Positions 33,497 through 42,324 of a stretch of DNA of 64,000 nt are shown one piece after another. The notes under the pieces are model-generated. The model was not told the DNA's origin and made no database searches. It saw only the letters and a program-made list of their open reading frames with translations. The translations under genes were made by a program, and so were the position numbers. The stretch's first letter is position 1; every line of letters begins with the position of its first letter. Source of the stretch: an uncultured bacterium (GTDB lineage Bacteria > Actinomycetota > Coriobacteriia > Coriobacteriales > Coriobacteriaceae); contig CAJMPY010000001.1 of NCBI GenBank assembly GCA_905215385.1, forward strand, positions 1-64,000, given 5' to 3'.

Positions 33497-34816
33497 CTAT
33501 TCCTCCTCGAGTGTGACCTTGCCGCCCAGCAGGCGGTAGTGGTCGAAGAAATCGGGATAGGACTTGTTGACGGCCTCGGCGCCGTGGATCACGACCTCGC
33601 CGGCGGCGCGGCTCGCGGCGATAGCGGCCATCATGGCGATGCGGTGGTCGTTGTGCGAATCGACCTCGCCGCCGGTGAAGGCATCGACACCCTTGATGAT
33701 GAGGTCATCGCCGGCAATGCGCACCTGCGCGCCCAGCGCGGTGAGCTCGCGGGTGGTGGTGACCAGGCGGTCGGATTCCTTGATGCGCAGACGGGCGCAA
33801 TCGCGGATAAAGGTGCGGCCCTGTGCCAGTGAGGCCACGGCCGAGATGACGGGCACCAGGTCCGGAATGTCGTGGGCACTCATCTCAAAGCCGGCGAGCT
33901 TGTCGGACTGCACGGTGGCGGCGTTGGTGGAGCGCACGATGCGGGCGCCAAAGCGCGAAAGCGCGGCAAGCACGTTGCGGTCGCCCTGCGCGGAGCTCAG
34001 GGATACACCTTCGACGGTGATGGGGTCGGTGCCGATGGCGCCGGCACACAGCCAAAAGGCAGCGTTGGACCAGTCACCCTCGACGGCTACGCTGCCGGGC
34101 GTACGGTACGAGCCGCTGCTCACGCGGAAGTTCGTGACCTCGGGCTGGCCATCCTTGGCCGGAATACGCTCGACGTTGACCTCGACGCCAAAGGCCTTCA
34201 TGGCCTGGATCGTCAGGTTGATGTAGGGGCGGCTCTCGATGAGGCCGGTTACCTGCACGCAGGAGGGCTGGGCCAGCAGCGGGGCTGCCAGCAGCAGGCC
34301 CGAGATATACTGCGAGCTCACGTTGCCCGGTAGTACAAAGGTGCCCGGGCGCATGCGTCCACTCGTCTTGAGCGGAAAACCGCCCAGGCCCTGTAGGTCG
34401 CAGCCGGCGGCGATGATCTCGTCCGAGAGTGGGGAGAGCGGGCGGGCGCCCAGACGACCCTGACCCACAAAGGTGGCCTCTGCCCCCAGAGCGCAGGCGA
34501 CGGGCAACATAAAGCGGAGCGTGGAGCCACTTTCACCGCAGTCAAGCGTGCCGCCGGCAAGGGCCTTGAGCAGGCCAAACTCAACACTTTTCATGGTGGG
34601 GTGGACCTGGAAGCCGTCCTCGACGGTCTCGATGCGAGCACCCAGGGCCGTAAGGCAACGCACCGTAGCCTCGATGTCGGCGCAGGTGGTGTTGCAGGTG
34701 ACGTGCGTCTCGCCGTTGGCAAGTGCGGCGCAGATGATGAGGCGATGTGCCATCGACTTGGACGCGATGGCGGGAACGGTGCCCTTGAGCGGGGACGGGG
34801 TGATGCGGGCTAGCAT
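33497..34816 (-). CDS. aroA: 3-phosphoshikimate 1-carboxyvinyltransferase (EPSP synthase)
   Basis: The enzyme joins PEP to shikimate 3-phosphate. Motifs: SKSMAHRLIICAALANG (substrate-binding Lys/Ser), DCGESGSTLRFMLPVA, SSQYISGLLLAAPLL, RIKESDRL and DSHNDHRIAMMAA. Length 439 aa. It overlaps aroB by 7 bp and adjoins aroC by one base, so translation is coupled across three genes. Confidence 0.97.
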   Translation of the reverse strand: MLARITPSPLKGTVPAIASKSMAHRLIICAALANGETHVTCNTTCADIEATVRCLTALGARIETVEDGFQVHPTMKSVEFGLLKALAGGTLDCGESGSTLRFMLPVACALGAEATFVGQGRLGARPLSPLSDEIIAAGCDLQGLGGFPLKTSGRMRPGTFVLPGNVSSQYISGLLLAAPLLAQPSCVQVTGLIESRPYINLTIQAMKAFGVEVNVERIPAKDGQPEVTNFRVSSGSYRTPGSVAVEGDWSNAAFWLCAGAIGTDPITVEGVSLSSAQGDRNVLAALSRFGARIVRSTNAATVQSDKLAGFEMSAHDIPDLVPVISAVASLAQGRTFIRDCARLRIKESDRLVTTTRELTALGAQVRIAGDDLIIKGVDAFTGGEVDSHNDHRIAMMAAIAASRAAGEVVIHGAEAVNKSYPDFFDHYRLLGGKVTLEEE

Positions 34817-35916
34817 GCGGATGCGTCTCCCTTCTGGCCGAGGCCCTCGGCAATGAGTTCGTGGAAAGTGGAAAGTGGCGTGCGGTCGATGCTGCAGCGG
34901 CCAATGCCGTGCGGAATCACCAGGTCGATGGTGTCGCCCGCGCGCTTCTTGTCGTGGAGCGCTTCGGCAAAGACGGCATCGGCATCTAGGCCGCAGCGGG
35001 TCTTGAGGCCATGGCGGGCGCAGAGCTCCTCAATACGACCGGGCAGCGCAGCATCGCAGACGCCGTGCAGGGCCGCGGCGCGCGTGATGATACCCATGCC
35101 GATCGACACGCAGTTGCCGTGTCCGAGCTCAAAGTGCTCGCAGGCTTCGACGGCGTGTCCGGCGCTGTGTCCAAAGTTGAGGAGCTTACGCTGGTTAGTC
35201 TCGCGCTCGTCGGCGACGACCACGGCGCGCTTGATGTCGATGTTGCGGGCGATGATGAGTGCTACGCGGGCCACATCGTGGTTGAGCAGCTCCAGCGTGA
35301 GCGGGGTCTTCTCCAGCTCGGCGAAAAGCTCCGGATCGGCAATCACGGCGTGCTTGACGACCTCGCCGCAGCCGTCAGCGAACTGCTCGGGCGTGAGGGT
35401 GGCCAGGCACCCCACGTCGGCAATGACCACGCTCGGCTGCCAAAAGGCGCCGGCCAAGTTCTTGCCGGCAGCCAGGTCTATGGCGGTCTTGCCTCCCACC
35501 GACGAATCCACCATGGCGAGCAGGCTCGTGGGGATCTGCACAAACTTGCAGCCGCGCATGTAGGTGGCGGCCACAAAGCCCGCCACGTCGCCCACGACGC
35601 CGCCGCCGAGTGCCACGATCACGTCGGAGCGCGAAAGCTCGTGCTCGGCCACAAACTCCAAAATGGCAACGTAGGTCTCGGCGCGCTTATGGGCCTCGCC
35701 GGCCTCGAAGGTGCAGATGCTCACCTCGTAGCCTGACGCCTCCAGGCTCTGCTTAACGGGCATCTGGTAGAGCGGGCCCACGTTGGTGTCTGTCACGATG
35801 ACGGCGCGGGTGCCGCCGGCGGTGGCGCGCACGAGCGGCCCCGCCTGCTCCAGCAAAAACGTGCCCACATGCACCTGGTAGGGGCGTGCGGTGTCGATAT
35901 CGATAGTAATCGCCAT
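34810..35916 (-). CDS. aroB: 3-dehydroquinate synthase
   Basis: NAD-dependent, metal-dependent cyclase making 3-dehydroquinate from DAHP. Clear motifs: ALGGGVVGDVAGFVAATYMRG, QIPTSLLAMVDSSVGGKTA, GCGEVVKHA and LNFGHSAGHAVEA with metal-binding Glu/His residues. 368 aa, normal length. It lies 36 bp behind tyrA and overlaps aroA. Confidence 0.97.
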   Translation of the reverse strand: MAITIDIDTARPYQVHVGTFLLEQAGPLVRATAGGTRAVIVTDTNVGPLYQMPVKQSLEASGYEVSICTFEAGEAHKRAETYVAILEFVAEHELSRSDVIVALGGGVVGDVAGFVAATYMRGCKFVQIPTSLLAMVDSSVGGKTAIDLAAGKNLAGAFWQPSVVIADVGCLATLTPEQFADGCGEVVKHAVIADPELFAELEKTPLTLELLNHDVARVALIIARNIDIKRAVVVADERETNQRKLLNFGHSAGHAVEACEHFELGHGNCVSIGMGIITRAAALHGVCDAALPGRIEELCARHGLKTRCGLDADAVFAEALHDKKRAGDTIDLVIPHGIGRCSIDRTPLSTFHELIAEGLGQKGDASAC

Positions 35917-35952
35917 AAGCTTCGGTCCTTTCGACCTGGCGTGATGGGTGGT

Positions 35953-36867
35953 CTAGTGGGAGGCCTCGTCGTCGAGCGCGCGCTTAATGCGGTCGCCCTC
36001 GGCAAGGAGATTCTCCAGATAGCGCTGGTCGCGGTCCTTAAGGGCGTGGCTGTAGGCGCCAAGCGATTCGATCAGATGGTCGATCTCGAAGGCGAGCGCA
36101 TCGGCGTCGTCGATCATGAGCTCGGACCACATCTGAGGATTGAGGTGTGCCACGCGGGTGAGGTCGCGGTAGCTGCCGGCCGAAAAGCCGTGGTGGACCT
36201 GAGCGGTCGGGCTCTTAACATAGGCGTTGGAGACGACGTGCGCGAGCTGGCTCGTAAAGGCGATGACGCGGTCGTGCTCGGCGGCGCTCGTTACGCTGAA
36301 CTTGCCAAAGCCCAGGGGACGTACCATCTCGCGCACCTGGCCCAAAAGCTCCAGCTTGAGTGCGTCGTCCACTGCGGGCGGTACAAGCACGAGCGGTGCG
36401 TCCTGGAACAGGTCGGCGCGGGAATGCGCGTAGCCCGAGAACTGTGTGCCCGCCATGGGGTGCGCGCCCACAAAGTAAAAACCGTGCTCGCGGGCAAGCT
36501 CAAAGGCGCGCTCGCACACGATGCCCTTGACGCCTACGGTGTCGATCACCACGGGGCCCATGATGGCCTCGGTGTCAGTGGCGTCGGCGAGTGCCTGGGC
36601 GTGCGCCTCGAGCCACTCGATGCAGGCCTCGGGGTAGCATGCCAGGACGATGATGTCGCACTCGCCGAGCGTCTCGTCGTTGAGCTCGCCGGCAACGGTG
36701 CCCATGCTGGCGGCCGTCATGACGTCGTCATCGGGGTCCCAGGCCAGCACACGGACGCCCGCCTGCGCATAGCCGCGGGCAAAACTGCCGCCGATGAGGC
36801 CCAGGCCCACGATGCCGGCGCACTTGGGGCCACCCTGGTTAACGCGTGCGTTTCTCACCGTGCCCAT
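35953..36867 (-). CDS. tyrA: prephenate dehydrogenase
   Basis: Converts prephenate to 4-hydroxyphenylpyruvate for tyrosine. The Rossmann motif GIVGLGLIGGSFARGYAQAG is at residues about 18-37, followed by GAHPMAGTQFSGY (substrate-binding His) and AFTSQLAHVVSNAYV. 304 aa, without an obvious C-terminal ACT domain, so feedback control may act elsewhere. It begins three bases after aroF. Confidence 0.92.
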   Translation of the reverse strand: MGTVRNARVNQGGPKCAGIVGLGLIGGSFARGYAQAGVRVLAWDPDDDVMTAASMGTVAGELNDETLGECDIIVLACYPEACIEWLEAHAQALADATDTEAIMGPVVIDTVGVKGIVCERAFELAREHGFYFVGAHPMAGTQFSGYAHSRADLFQDAPLVLVPPAVDDALKLELLGQVREMVRPLGFGKFSVTSAAEHDRVIAFTSQLAHVVSNAYVKSPTAQVHHGFSAGSYRDLTRVAHLNPQMWSELMIDDADALAFEIDHLIESLGAYSHALKDRDQRYLENLLAEGDRIKRALDDEASH

Positions 36868-36870
36868 GGG

Positions 36871-37896
36871 CTACTCCTGAACGGTCTCTTGGCAGACGAC
36901 CTCGCGGATGGCGCGGATGCGGCGCATGGTGTCGTCGAACTGGTCGGGGGTGAGGGCCTGAGCGCCGTCGGACCAAGCATGGCTCGGGTCGTCGTGGACC
37001 TCGATCTCCAGACCGTTGGCGCCGCAGGCGGTCGCCGCGAGCGCCATAGGCTCAACGTAGCGGGTGTAGCCGGTGGCGTGGCTGGGGTCGGCAACGACGG
37101 GCAGGTGCGACAGGTGGTGGAGCACCGGCACGGCGTTGAGGTCGAAGGTGTTGCGGGTGCGGGTCTCGAAGGTGCGGATACCGCGCTCACACAGGATGAC
37201 GTTGTCGTTGCCCTCGCTCATGATGTACTCGGCAGCCATGAGCAGCTCGTCGACGGTGCCGGACATGCCGCGCTTGAGCAGAACCGGGGTCTGCGTCTTG
37301 CCGACCTCCTTGAGCAGGGGGAAATTCTGGGCGTTGCGAGCGCCAATCTGCATGACGTCAATCTTCTTGTCGAGGAAGACCTGCACGTCGCGCGGGTCCA
37401 TGATCTCGGTGACGATCGGCATGTCGAGCTCGGCGGATGCCTCGCACAGCAGGTCCAGACCGGCGGGGCCCATGCCCTGGTAGGCGTACGGGGAAGTGCG
37501 GGGCTTGTAGGCGCCGCCGCGCAGCATCGTGGCGCCGGCTGCCTTCACGCGGCGGGCGATGCGGATGAGGTTCTCGCCCTCGACGGAGCACGGGCCGGCG
37601 ATGACCTGGAACTGGTCGCCGCCGATCTTGACGCCGTGGCCGCAGTCGATGACGGAGTCCTCGGGGTGGAACTTGCGGTTGGCGCGCTTGAACGGCTCGG
37701 AGACGCGCTGCACGCGCTCGACGACGTCCATGGACTCGAGCAGGAATGGGTCGATCTTGGTCGTATCGCCCACCAGGCCGATGATCGTCTCGTTCTCGCC
37801 GCGCGAGACGTCGGTCTTCAGGCCCTTTTTCTCAATCCAGCTGACGATATGGCTGACGGCCTCGTCGCTGGCGCTCTCTTTTAAAATTGCAATCAT
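36871..37896 (-). CDS. aroF: DAHP synthase (type I beta)
   Basis: First enzyme of the shikimate pathway (PEP + erythrose 4-phosphate to DAHP). The N-terminal 75 residues (MIAILKESASDEAVSHIVSW onward) form the ferredoxin-like regulatory domain. The barrel follows with VIAGPCSVEGEN, GGAYKPRTSPYAYQGMG, QIGARNAQNFPLL, LKRGMSGT and VVADPSHATG. ATG 37896 follows GAGGTGAGAGG; the frame extending to 37944 has no support. Length 341 aa. As first gene of the operon it is the expected control point, and its leader contains an attenuator-like terminator. Confidence 0.95.
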   Translation of the reverse strand: MIAILKESASDEAVSHIVSWIEKKGLKTDVSRGENETIIGLVGDTTKIDPFLLESMDVVERVQRVSEPFKRANRKFHPEDSVIDCGHGVKIGGDQFQVIAGPCSVEGENLIRIARRVKAAGATMLRGGAYKPRTSPYAYQGMGPAGLDLLCEASAELDMPIVTEIMDPRDVQVFLDKKIDVMQIGARNAQNFPLLKEVGKTQTPVLLKRGMSGTVDELLMAAEYIMSEGNDNVILCERGIRTFETRTRNTFDLNAVPVLHHLSHLPVVADPSHATGYTRYVEPMALAATACGANGLEIEVHDDPSHAWSDGAQALTPDQFDDTMRRIRAIREVVCQETVQE

Positions 37897-37906
37897 GGTG
37901 TGCCTC

Positions 37907-37969
37907 TCACCTCGATGGATAACCCTTGCAAAAACGGCCCGCATCGCGAGCCGTGTATATATGGTGCAT
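37907..37969 (-). promoter_or_regulatory. candidate leader peptide ORF before aroF
   Basis: A 20-codon ORF runs from ATG 37969 to TGA 37907, ending 10 bp before the aroF start and inside its ribosome-binding region. It encodes Tyr5, Phe13 and Tyr17 (MHHIYTAR...), a high share of aromatic residues for so short a peptide. A TATAAA box ends only 5 bases before its ATG, so the transcript could start at or near the AUG (leaderless). The ORF spans the terminator hairpin at 37934-37954. This is suggestive, not proven. Confidence 0.42.
37930..37954 (-). terminator. attenuator-like terminator in the aroF leader
   Basis: On the minus strand ACGGCTCGC-GAT-GCGGGCCGT forms a 9-bp stem with one G-U pair and a 3-base loop, followed by TTTTT (37930-37934 on the plus strand). 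No minus-strand gene lies upstream that would need a terminator here, so it probably controls entry into the aromatic operon. Confidence 0.65.
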
Positions 37970-38059
37970 GAGAGTTTATACTATCTGATTCGCTTTTGCC
38001 TTCTAAAGTGAGCCGTTGCGCCGCGTCTTCCCCGGAATTGCAAAGCTTTTTCTTTTATT

Positions 38060-38089
38060 TTGATAGCCCGTGGTGCACTTGGGTATAAT
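38060..38089 (+). promoter_or_regulatory. promoter of tRNA-Arg(CCG)
   Basis: TTGATA (38060-38065), 18-bp spacer, TATAAT (38084-38089), 11 bp before the tRNA. Confidence 0.8.
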
Positions 38090-38100
38090 GCCAAACGTTG

Positions 38101-38177
38101 GCCCTATTAGCTCAGGGGATTAGAGCGTCTGCCTCCGGAGCAGAAGGCCGTTGGTTCGAATCCAACATGGGGCACCA
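38101..38177 (+). tRNA. tRNA-Arg (anticodon CCG)
   Basis: Acceptor GCCCTAT/ATGGGGC (one G-T pair), anticodon stem TCTGC/GCAGA with loop CTCCGGA (anticodon CCG), T-loop GGTTCGAATCC, encoded CCA at 38175-38177. An antisense ORF across it is the well-known spurious translation of a tRNA. Confidence 0.96.
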
Positions 38178-38188
38178 TCGAACGTAAG

Positions 38189-38224
38189 ACCGTCCGAACC
38201 TCGCATGGTCCGGGCGGTTTTTCT
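38189..38224 (+). terminator. terminator after tRNA-Arg(CCG)
   Basis: ACCGTCCGAACC (38189-38200) pairs with GGTCCGGGCGGT (38207-38218) with one wobble and one mismatch, followed by TTTTTC. Confidence 0.78.
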
Positions 38225-38253
38225 TATACCGACGCGACGTGATGGGACGTGGT

Positions 38254-40971
38254 ATGGCAGCAACGGATATCGAGCGCGGACTCTCGACCGCCGAGGTCGA
38301 GGAGCGCATCGCCGCCGGTAAAATCAACCGCAACATGGAGCTCAAGACCAAGTCGGTCAAAGAGCTCATCATCGAGAACCTCTGCACGCTGTTCAATTTG
38401 ATCAACGTGATCTTGGCGTTCCTGGTCATTTTGACCGGTTCGTTTAAGAATCTGACGTTCCTGTTCGTGGTGTTCCTCAATACCGCTATTGGCGTCATTC
38501 AGTCCATGCGTTCCAAGAAGATGGTCGATAAGCTCACACTGCTGACCTCCAAGAAGGCCATCGCGGTGCGCGACGGTGCCGAGGTGGAGCTCGACTTGGA
38601 CCAGATCGTACTCGACGACATCATCCGCCTGGGGCGCGGCGATCAGATTCCCGCTGACGCCGTGGTGGTTTCGGGCGAGGCGCTCGTGAACGAGAGCTTG
38701 CTGACGGGCGAGAGCGACCTAATTAAGAAACAGCCCGGTTCCGAGCTCATGAGCGGCAGCTTTATCGACTCGGGCCTGCTGCGCGCCCGCGTGATCCATG
38801 TCGGCGCCGACAACTACGTTGCCAAAATTAATAACGAGGCCAAGTACGTCAAAAAGGTCAATTCCGAGATCATGAACGCGCTTAACGCCATCGTGCGCTT
38901 TGCGAGCATCATCATGATTCCGCTCGGTTTGGCGTTGTTTGCCTCGAGTGTGAGCGAGCTGTGGGATGCCGCGGGAACCCCGGGCGATAGCGCGCTTTCG
39001 TGGTGCTTCTCCGAGCTGTTGGCTGGTCATGTGCCTTCGTCGGCGCTGCTGTCCACGGTGGGCGCCCTGCTGGGCATGATCCCGCAAGGCCTGGTGCTGC
39101 TGACCTCGTCGGTGCTCGCCATCGCCACGGTGCGCCTGGCCCGCCGCAAGGTGCTGGCGCAGCAGCTCTACTGCATCGAGACGCTCGCGCGCGTCGACGT
39201 GCTGTGCCTGGACAAGACGGGCACCATCACGTCGGGTCGTATGGAGGTCGAGGGTACCTATCCGCTGCCGGTCGAGGGTATGGGTGCGGGGGAGGGCGAC
39301 GCCGCCGTTCCCGTCGATACCACGGTGCTCGATTTTGCTCTGGCTAACGTCGCACGTGCGACCTCGGCCGATGCCAACGAGACCTGTCAGGCGCTGCTCA
39401 ACTATTACGCCGACCGTCCGGTCGAGGTGTCCGAGCCGCTGTCGGTCATTCAGTTCTCGTCTTCCAAAAAGTGGAGCGGCGCGTCGTTTGCACAGGGCTC
39501 CTATGTGATGGGTGCGGCGCAGTTTGTGCTCTCTGATCGTGCGTTTGCCCAGGTCGAGAACCGTGTCGCCGAGCTTGCCGATACCTGCCGCGTGCTCGTG
39601 GTGGCGCGCGTGGACGGCTTTACGCCCGATGGCGATATGGTGGGCGAGGCCGAGCCCGTGGGCTTTGTGACCATCCGCGACGAGATTCGTACCTCGGCGG
39701 CCGAGACCATCGGCTACTTTAACGAGCAGGGCGTGACGCTCAACGTGATCAGTGGCGACGACCCGCGTACGGTGTCGTCGATCGCGCGCGTGGTGGGCGT
39801 GCCGGGGGCGGACGCTTATGTGGACGCCACGACGCTCGATACGCCGGCCAAGCTCGATGCCGCAGTGGACCGCTACCATGTCTTTGGTCGTGTGACCCCG
39901 CAGCAGAAGCGCGAGCTCGTGCAGGCGCTCAAGCGCCGCGAGCACACCGTGGCCATGACAGGCGACGGCGTCAACGACGTGCTGGCGCTCAAGGAGGCCG
40001 ACTGCTCCGTCGCCATGGCGGCCGGCTCCGATGCCGCGCGTAACGTGGCCGAGATCGTGCTCGTCGACAACGACTTTGCCTCGATGCCCGCCGTGGTGGC
40101 CGAGGGCCGTCGCTCCATCAACAACCTGCAGCGTTCGGCTTCGCTTTTCCTGACTAAGACGCTGTTCTCGATGGGCCTGGCGGCGCTGTGCATCGCGCTG
40201 CCGCCGTACCCTTTCGAGCCGATTCAGATGACGCTCATCAACTTCTTCTGCATCGGCGCGCCGGGCTTTGTGTTGGGCCTGGAGCCCAACAATGCTCGCG
40301 TGAAGGGGTCGTTCCTGACGAACGTGCTCAAGCGGGCACTGCCGGCATCGATTGCGGTCATTTTGGCCGCGGCGCTCGATATCTTTGTGGCGCGCGTGTT
40401 CGGCTTTAGCCAGCTTACGCTGTCTACGATGTGCCTGCTTACGTCGTGCGCGGCGAGCGTCAGCCTGATCTGGCGCATCTCGCAGCCTCTCACGCCCTTA
40501 CGTGTGGTGCTCTTTGTGTTTGTGGTCGCCGGCATCCTGGTGGGCGTTATCGGATTCCCGAAGCTGCTGTCTATTGCCAACCTGTCGATGGGCCAGATGG
40601 TTATCTTGGCTGTCATCGTGGCCTTTACCTGCTCGGTGTTCTTTAAGCTCGCCACGATGATGGATTCTCTCAAGCCGCGTCGTCGTCATGCCGCAACTGG
40701 TTTTGGCCGCGGTGTTCGCGTCCGCCTGGGTCGCGGTGGCGGCAAGGTGAGCTCGACGGGTTCGACGGCGGAGCGTTTTGCCAAGCGCGTCGCCGCCGAC
40801 ATGGCGCAGCGCCGCGAAGCTCGCACCGTTCGTGAGGCCGAGGCCCGCGCACTCGAGGGCGTGGCCCAGGCCCAGCCCAAGAAAAAGAAGCCCACGGGCG
40901 CCAAGCGCTCCCGCGTAACCAAGTCCGCCCAAGGCATCAAAGTCTCGATGCCGAGCAAAAAGAAGAAGTAA
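38254..40971 (+). CDS. P-type cation ATPase, CtpE-like
   Basis: About 905 aa with all P-type landmarks: LLTGES (actuator loop, near residue 151), the phosphorylated CLDKTGT (Asp near 320), AMTGDGVNDVLALKEADCSVAM in the hinge, and about ten membrane spans. The M4 motif reads IPQGLVLLTS. Overall pattern resembles mycobacterial CtpE, implicated in calcium uptake, so Ca2+ is the best guess; another divalent ion cannot be excluded. The last 90 residues form a lysine/arginine-rich, probably disordered cytoplasmic tail (ending PSKKKK), unusual for the family. Start is uncertain among GTG 38239, ATG 38242 and ATG 38254. Confidence 0.87.
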   Translation: MAATDIERGLSTAEVEERIAAGKINRNMELKTKSVKELIIENLCTLFNLINVILAFLVILTGSFKNLTFLFVVFLNTAIGVIQSMRSKKMVDKLTLLTSKKAIAVRDGAEVELDLDQIVLDDIIRLGRGDQIPADAVVVSGEALVNESLLTGESDLIKKQPGSELMSGSFIDSGLLRARVIHVGADNYVAKINNEAKYVKKVNSEIMNALNAIVRFASIIMIPLGLALFASSVSELWDAAGTPGDSALSWCFSELLAGHVPSSALLSTVGALLGMIPQGLVLLTSSVLAIATVRLARRKVLAQQLYCIETLARVDVLCLDKTGTITSGRMEVEGTYPLPVEGMGAGEGDAAVPVDTTVLDFALANVARATSADANETCQALLNYYADRPVEVSEPLSVIQFSSSKKWSGASFAQGSYVMGAAQFVLSDRAFAQVENRVAELADTCRVLVVARVDGFTPDGDMVGEAEPVGFVTIRDEIRTSAAETIGYFNEQGVTLNVISGDDPRTVSSIARVVGVPGADAYVDATTLDTPAKLDAAVDRYHVFGRVTPQQKRELVQALKRREHTVAMTGDGVNDVLALKEADCSVAMAAGSDAARNVAEIVLVDNDFASMPAVVAEGRRSINNLQRSASLFLTKTLFSMGLAALCIALPPYPFEPIQMTLINFFCIGAPGFVLGLEPNNARVKGSFLTNVLKRALPASIAVILAAALDIFVARVFGFSQLTLSTMCLLTSCAASVSLIWRISQPLTPLRVVLFVFVVAGILVGVIGFPKLLSIANLSMGQMVILAVIVAFTCSVFFKLATMMDSLKPRRRHAATGFGRGVRVRLGRGGGKVSSTGSTAERFAKRVAADMAQRREARTVREAEARALEGVAQAQPKKKKPTGAKRSRVTKSAQGIKVSMPSKKKK

Positions 40972-41074
40972 CTACGCGCCCTGGCGATGTTGAATTGGTG
41001 CCTTGCTCCTGTGGGGCCGTGGCGATGTTATGCTCTAACCTCGATTATTTGAATTGCTTCGAAAAGAGGATGCC

Positions 41075-42217
41075 GTGATCTGCCCGCATTGCCTTAAGAC
41101 TATCGAGGACGGCGCCTCGTTCTGCCCCTACTGCAACGCCTATGTGGGTCCGGGCGATGGTCCCGAGCACACCGAGTTCGTGTTCTGTGAGGGCTGCGGT
41201 GCCCGTCTTTCTCCGCATGATCGTACGTGCCCCAAATGCGGACGCCCCGCTCCGGGTATCCTCTCCGAGGACGCGGCCGCGTCCGACCTGGCAGCGGGCC
41301 GCACGGCGGGCTTTCCGCGCCTAACGCAAGAGCAGATCGATACCGAGGTGCCGCATGCGCCGGCCTCTGCCGCTGCGGTGCTTTCGGACGCCGCCGACCC
41401 CAATGAGACCTGCGTGCTGCCAGCTTTCGATAAGGATTTCGGTATCCCCAAGGTCGATATTCCCACGCCCGTTTCCCTGCATGACGATGCTCAAAAACCC
41501 AAGCGCAAGGTGCACCCCGACGAGGACGCCTATCACAAGCATAAGCGTCATATTCCCAAGCCGCTCATTATCATCGCGGTCCTTGCCGTCGTGTGCGGTG
41601 GTGCCTATTGGTTCGTGACGACCGATCCCATGGGTGTTATGCCTGGCTTCTACGACCAGTTTGGCCAAGCTGCACAAACCACCTTCCCCACGCGTCAAAA
41701 GGGCGAGGCGACTGAGGACGATACCAAGCAGGGCGATTCTGCCGAGGTGGTTCAGGAAGAAACCGTGCTCACCGATGATCAGCTCTATACCAGGCTCGAC
41801 GGTCTGTATCAGACCATCGTGTCCTACGCTGACGAGGACCAGATCGGCGAGGTCATCGATTCCTTTAACAACGGTTATCTCCGAACGCCGCTGTCCACCC
41901 GTCAGGAGCTGTCGCAGAGTGCCTACGCCCTGCGCGACCAGATCAAAAAGACGCAAGATGAGCTCAACAACCTGAAAGTACAGGACGATACGGTCTATGC
42001 GGATGACATCGCCCACTTAAAGCAGCTTGCTGAGTGGATGTATGAGCGCGTCGACGTGATCTGCCAGAGCTGGGATATCTCGCTGGCCATTCCCGATGGC
42101 GAGTCGATGAGTTCCCACCAAAGCGAGATCCTGGCGCCCATCGCGCAGGGCGGCAACAGCGCGCTGAACCAGTACGATGCCAATGTGGTTTCCTGGAAGC
42201 CGCAGCAGCGTTCCTAA
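41075..42217 (+). CDS. zinc-ribbon membrane protein of unknown function
   Basis: Two zinc ribbons open the protein (CPHCLKTIEDGASFCPYC and CEGCGARLSPHDRTCPKC). About 75 mostly polar residues follow, then a single membrane span (PLIIIAVLAVVCGGAYWFV, residues about 165-185), and an extracytoplasmic helical domain rich in Q, E and D. GTG 41075 with GAGGA upstream gives 380 aa; the longer TTG start at 41054 is less likely. The layout (cytoplasmic zinc ribbon, span, outer domain) is common in actinobacterial and firmicute envelope proteins of unknown role. Stands alone before the cyclophilin gene. Confidence 0.75.
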   Translation: MICPHCLKTIEDGASFCPYCNAYVGPGDGPEHTEFVFCEGCGARLSPHDRTCPKCGRPAPGILSEDAAASDLAAGRTAGFPRLTQEQIDTEVPHAPASAAAVLSDAADPNETCVLPAFDKDFGIPKVDIPTPVSLHDDAQKPKRKVHPDEDAYHKHKRHIPKPLIIIAVLAVVCGGAYWFVTTDPMGVMPGFYDQFGQAAQTTFPTRQKGEATEDDTKQGDSAEVVQEETVLTDDQLYTRLDGLYQTIVSYADEDQIGEVIDSFNNGYLRTPLSTRQELSQSAYALRDQIKKTQDELNNLKVQDDTVYADDIAHLKQLAEWMYERVDVICQSWDISLAIPDGESMSSHQSEILAPIAQGGNSALNQYDANVVSWKPQQRS

Positions 42218-42255
42218 AATTAGTTCGCCATAGTCGGCATAACCTACGTGCGCAA

Positions 42256-42285
42256 TTGATGTAAGCCCGTGCTTATTGCTACAAT
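42256..42285 (+). promoter_or_regulatory. promoter of the cyclophilin-TPR pair
   Basis: TTGATG (42256-42261), 18-bp spacer, TACAAT (42280-42285), 39 bp before the cyclophilin ATG. Confidence 0.72.
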
Positions 42286-42324
42286 TCGTACAAATATGCT
42301 TTAAACGCACGAGGAAGGAACCAC

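Noticed and set aside
34785..34800. GGGGACGGGG resembling the REP core, inside aroA
   Set aside because: It lacks the AATGATT/AATCATT palindromic ends and lies in coding sequence; coincidental.
19115..38177. Genomic island bounded by att repeats at the two tRNA-Arg genes
   Set aside because: No integrase gene and no duplicated tRNA 3' end were found; the two tRNAs share only the common T-loop sequence.
38112..38498. minus-strand ORF ending in a DSNQRPSAPEAD-like peptide
   Set aside because: This peptide is the classic false translation of the reverse strand of a tRNA gene; here it is antisense to tRNA-Arg(CCG).
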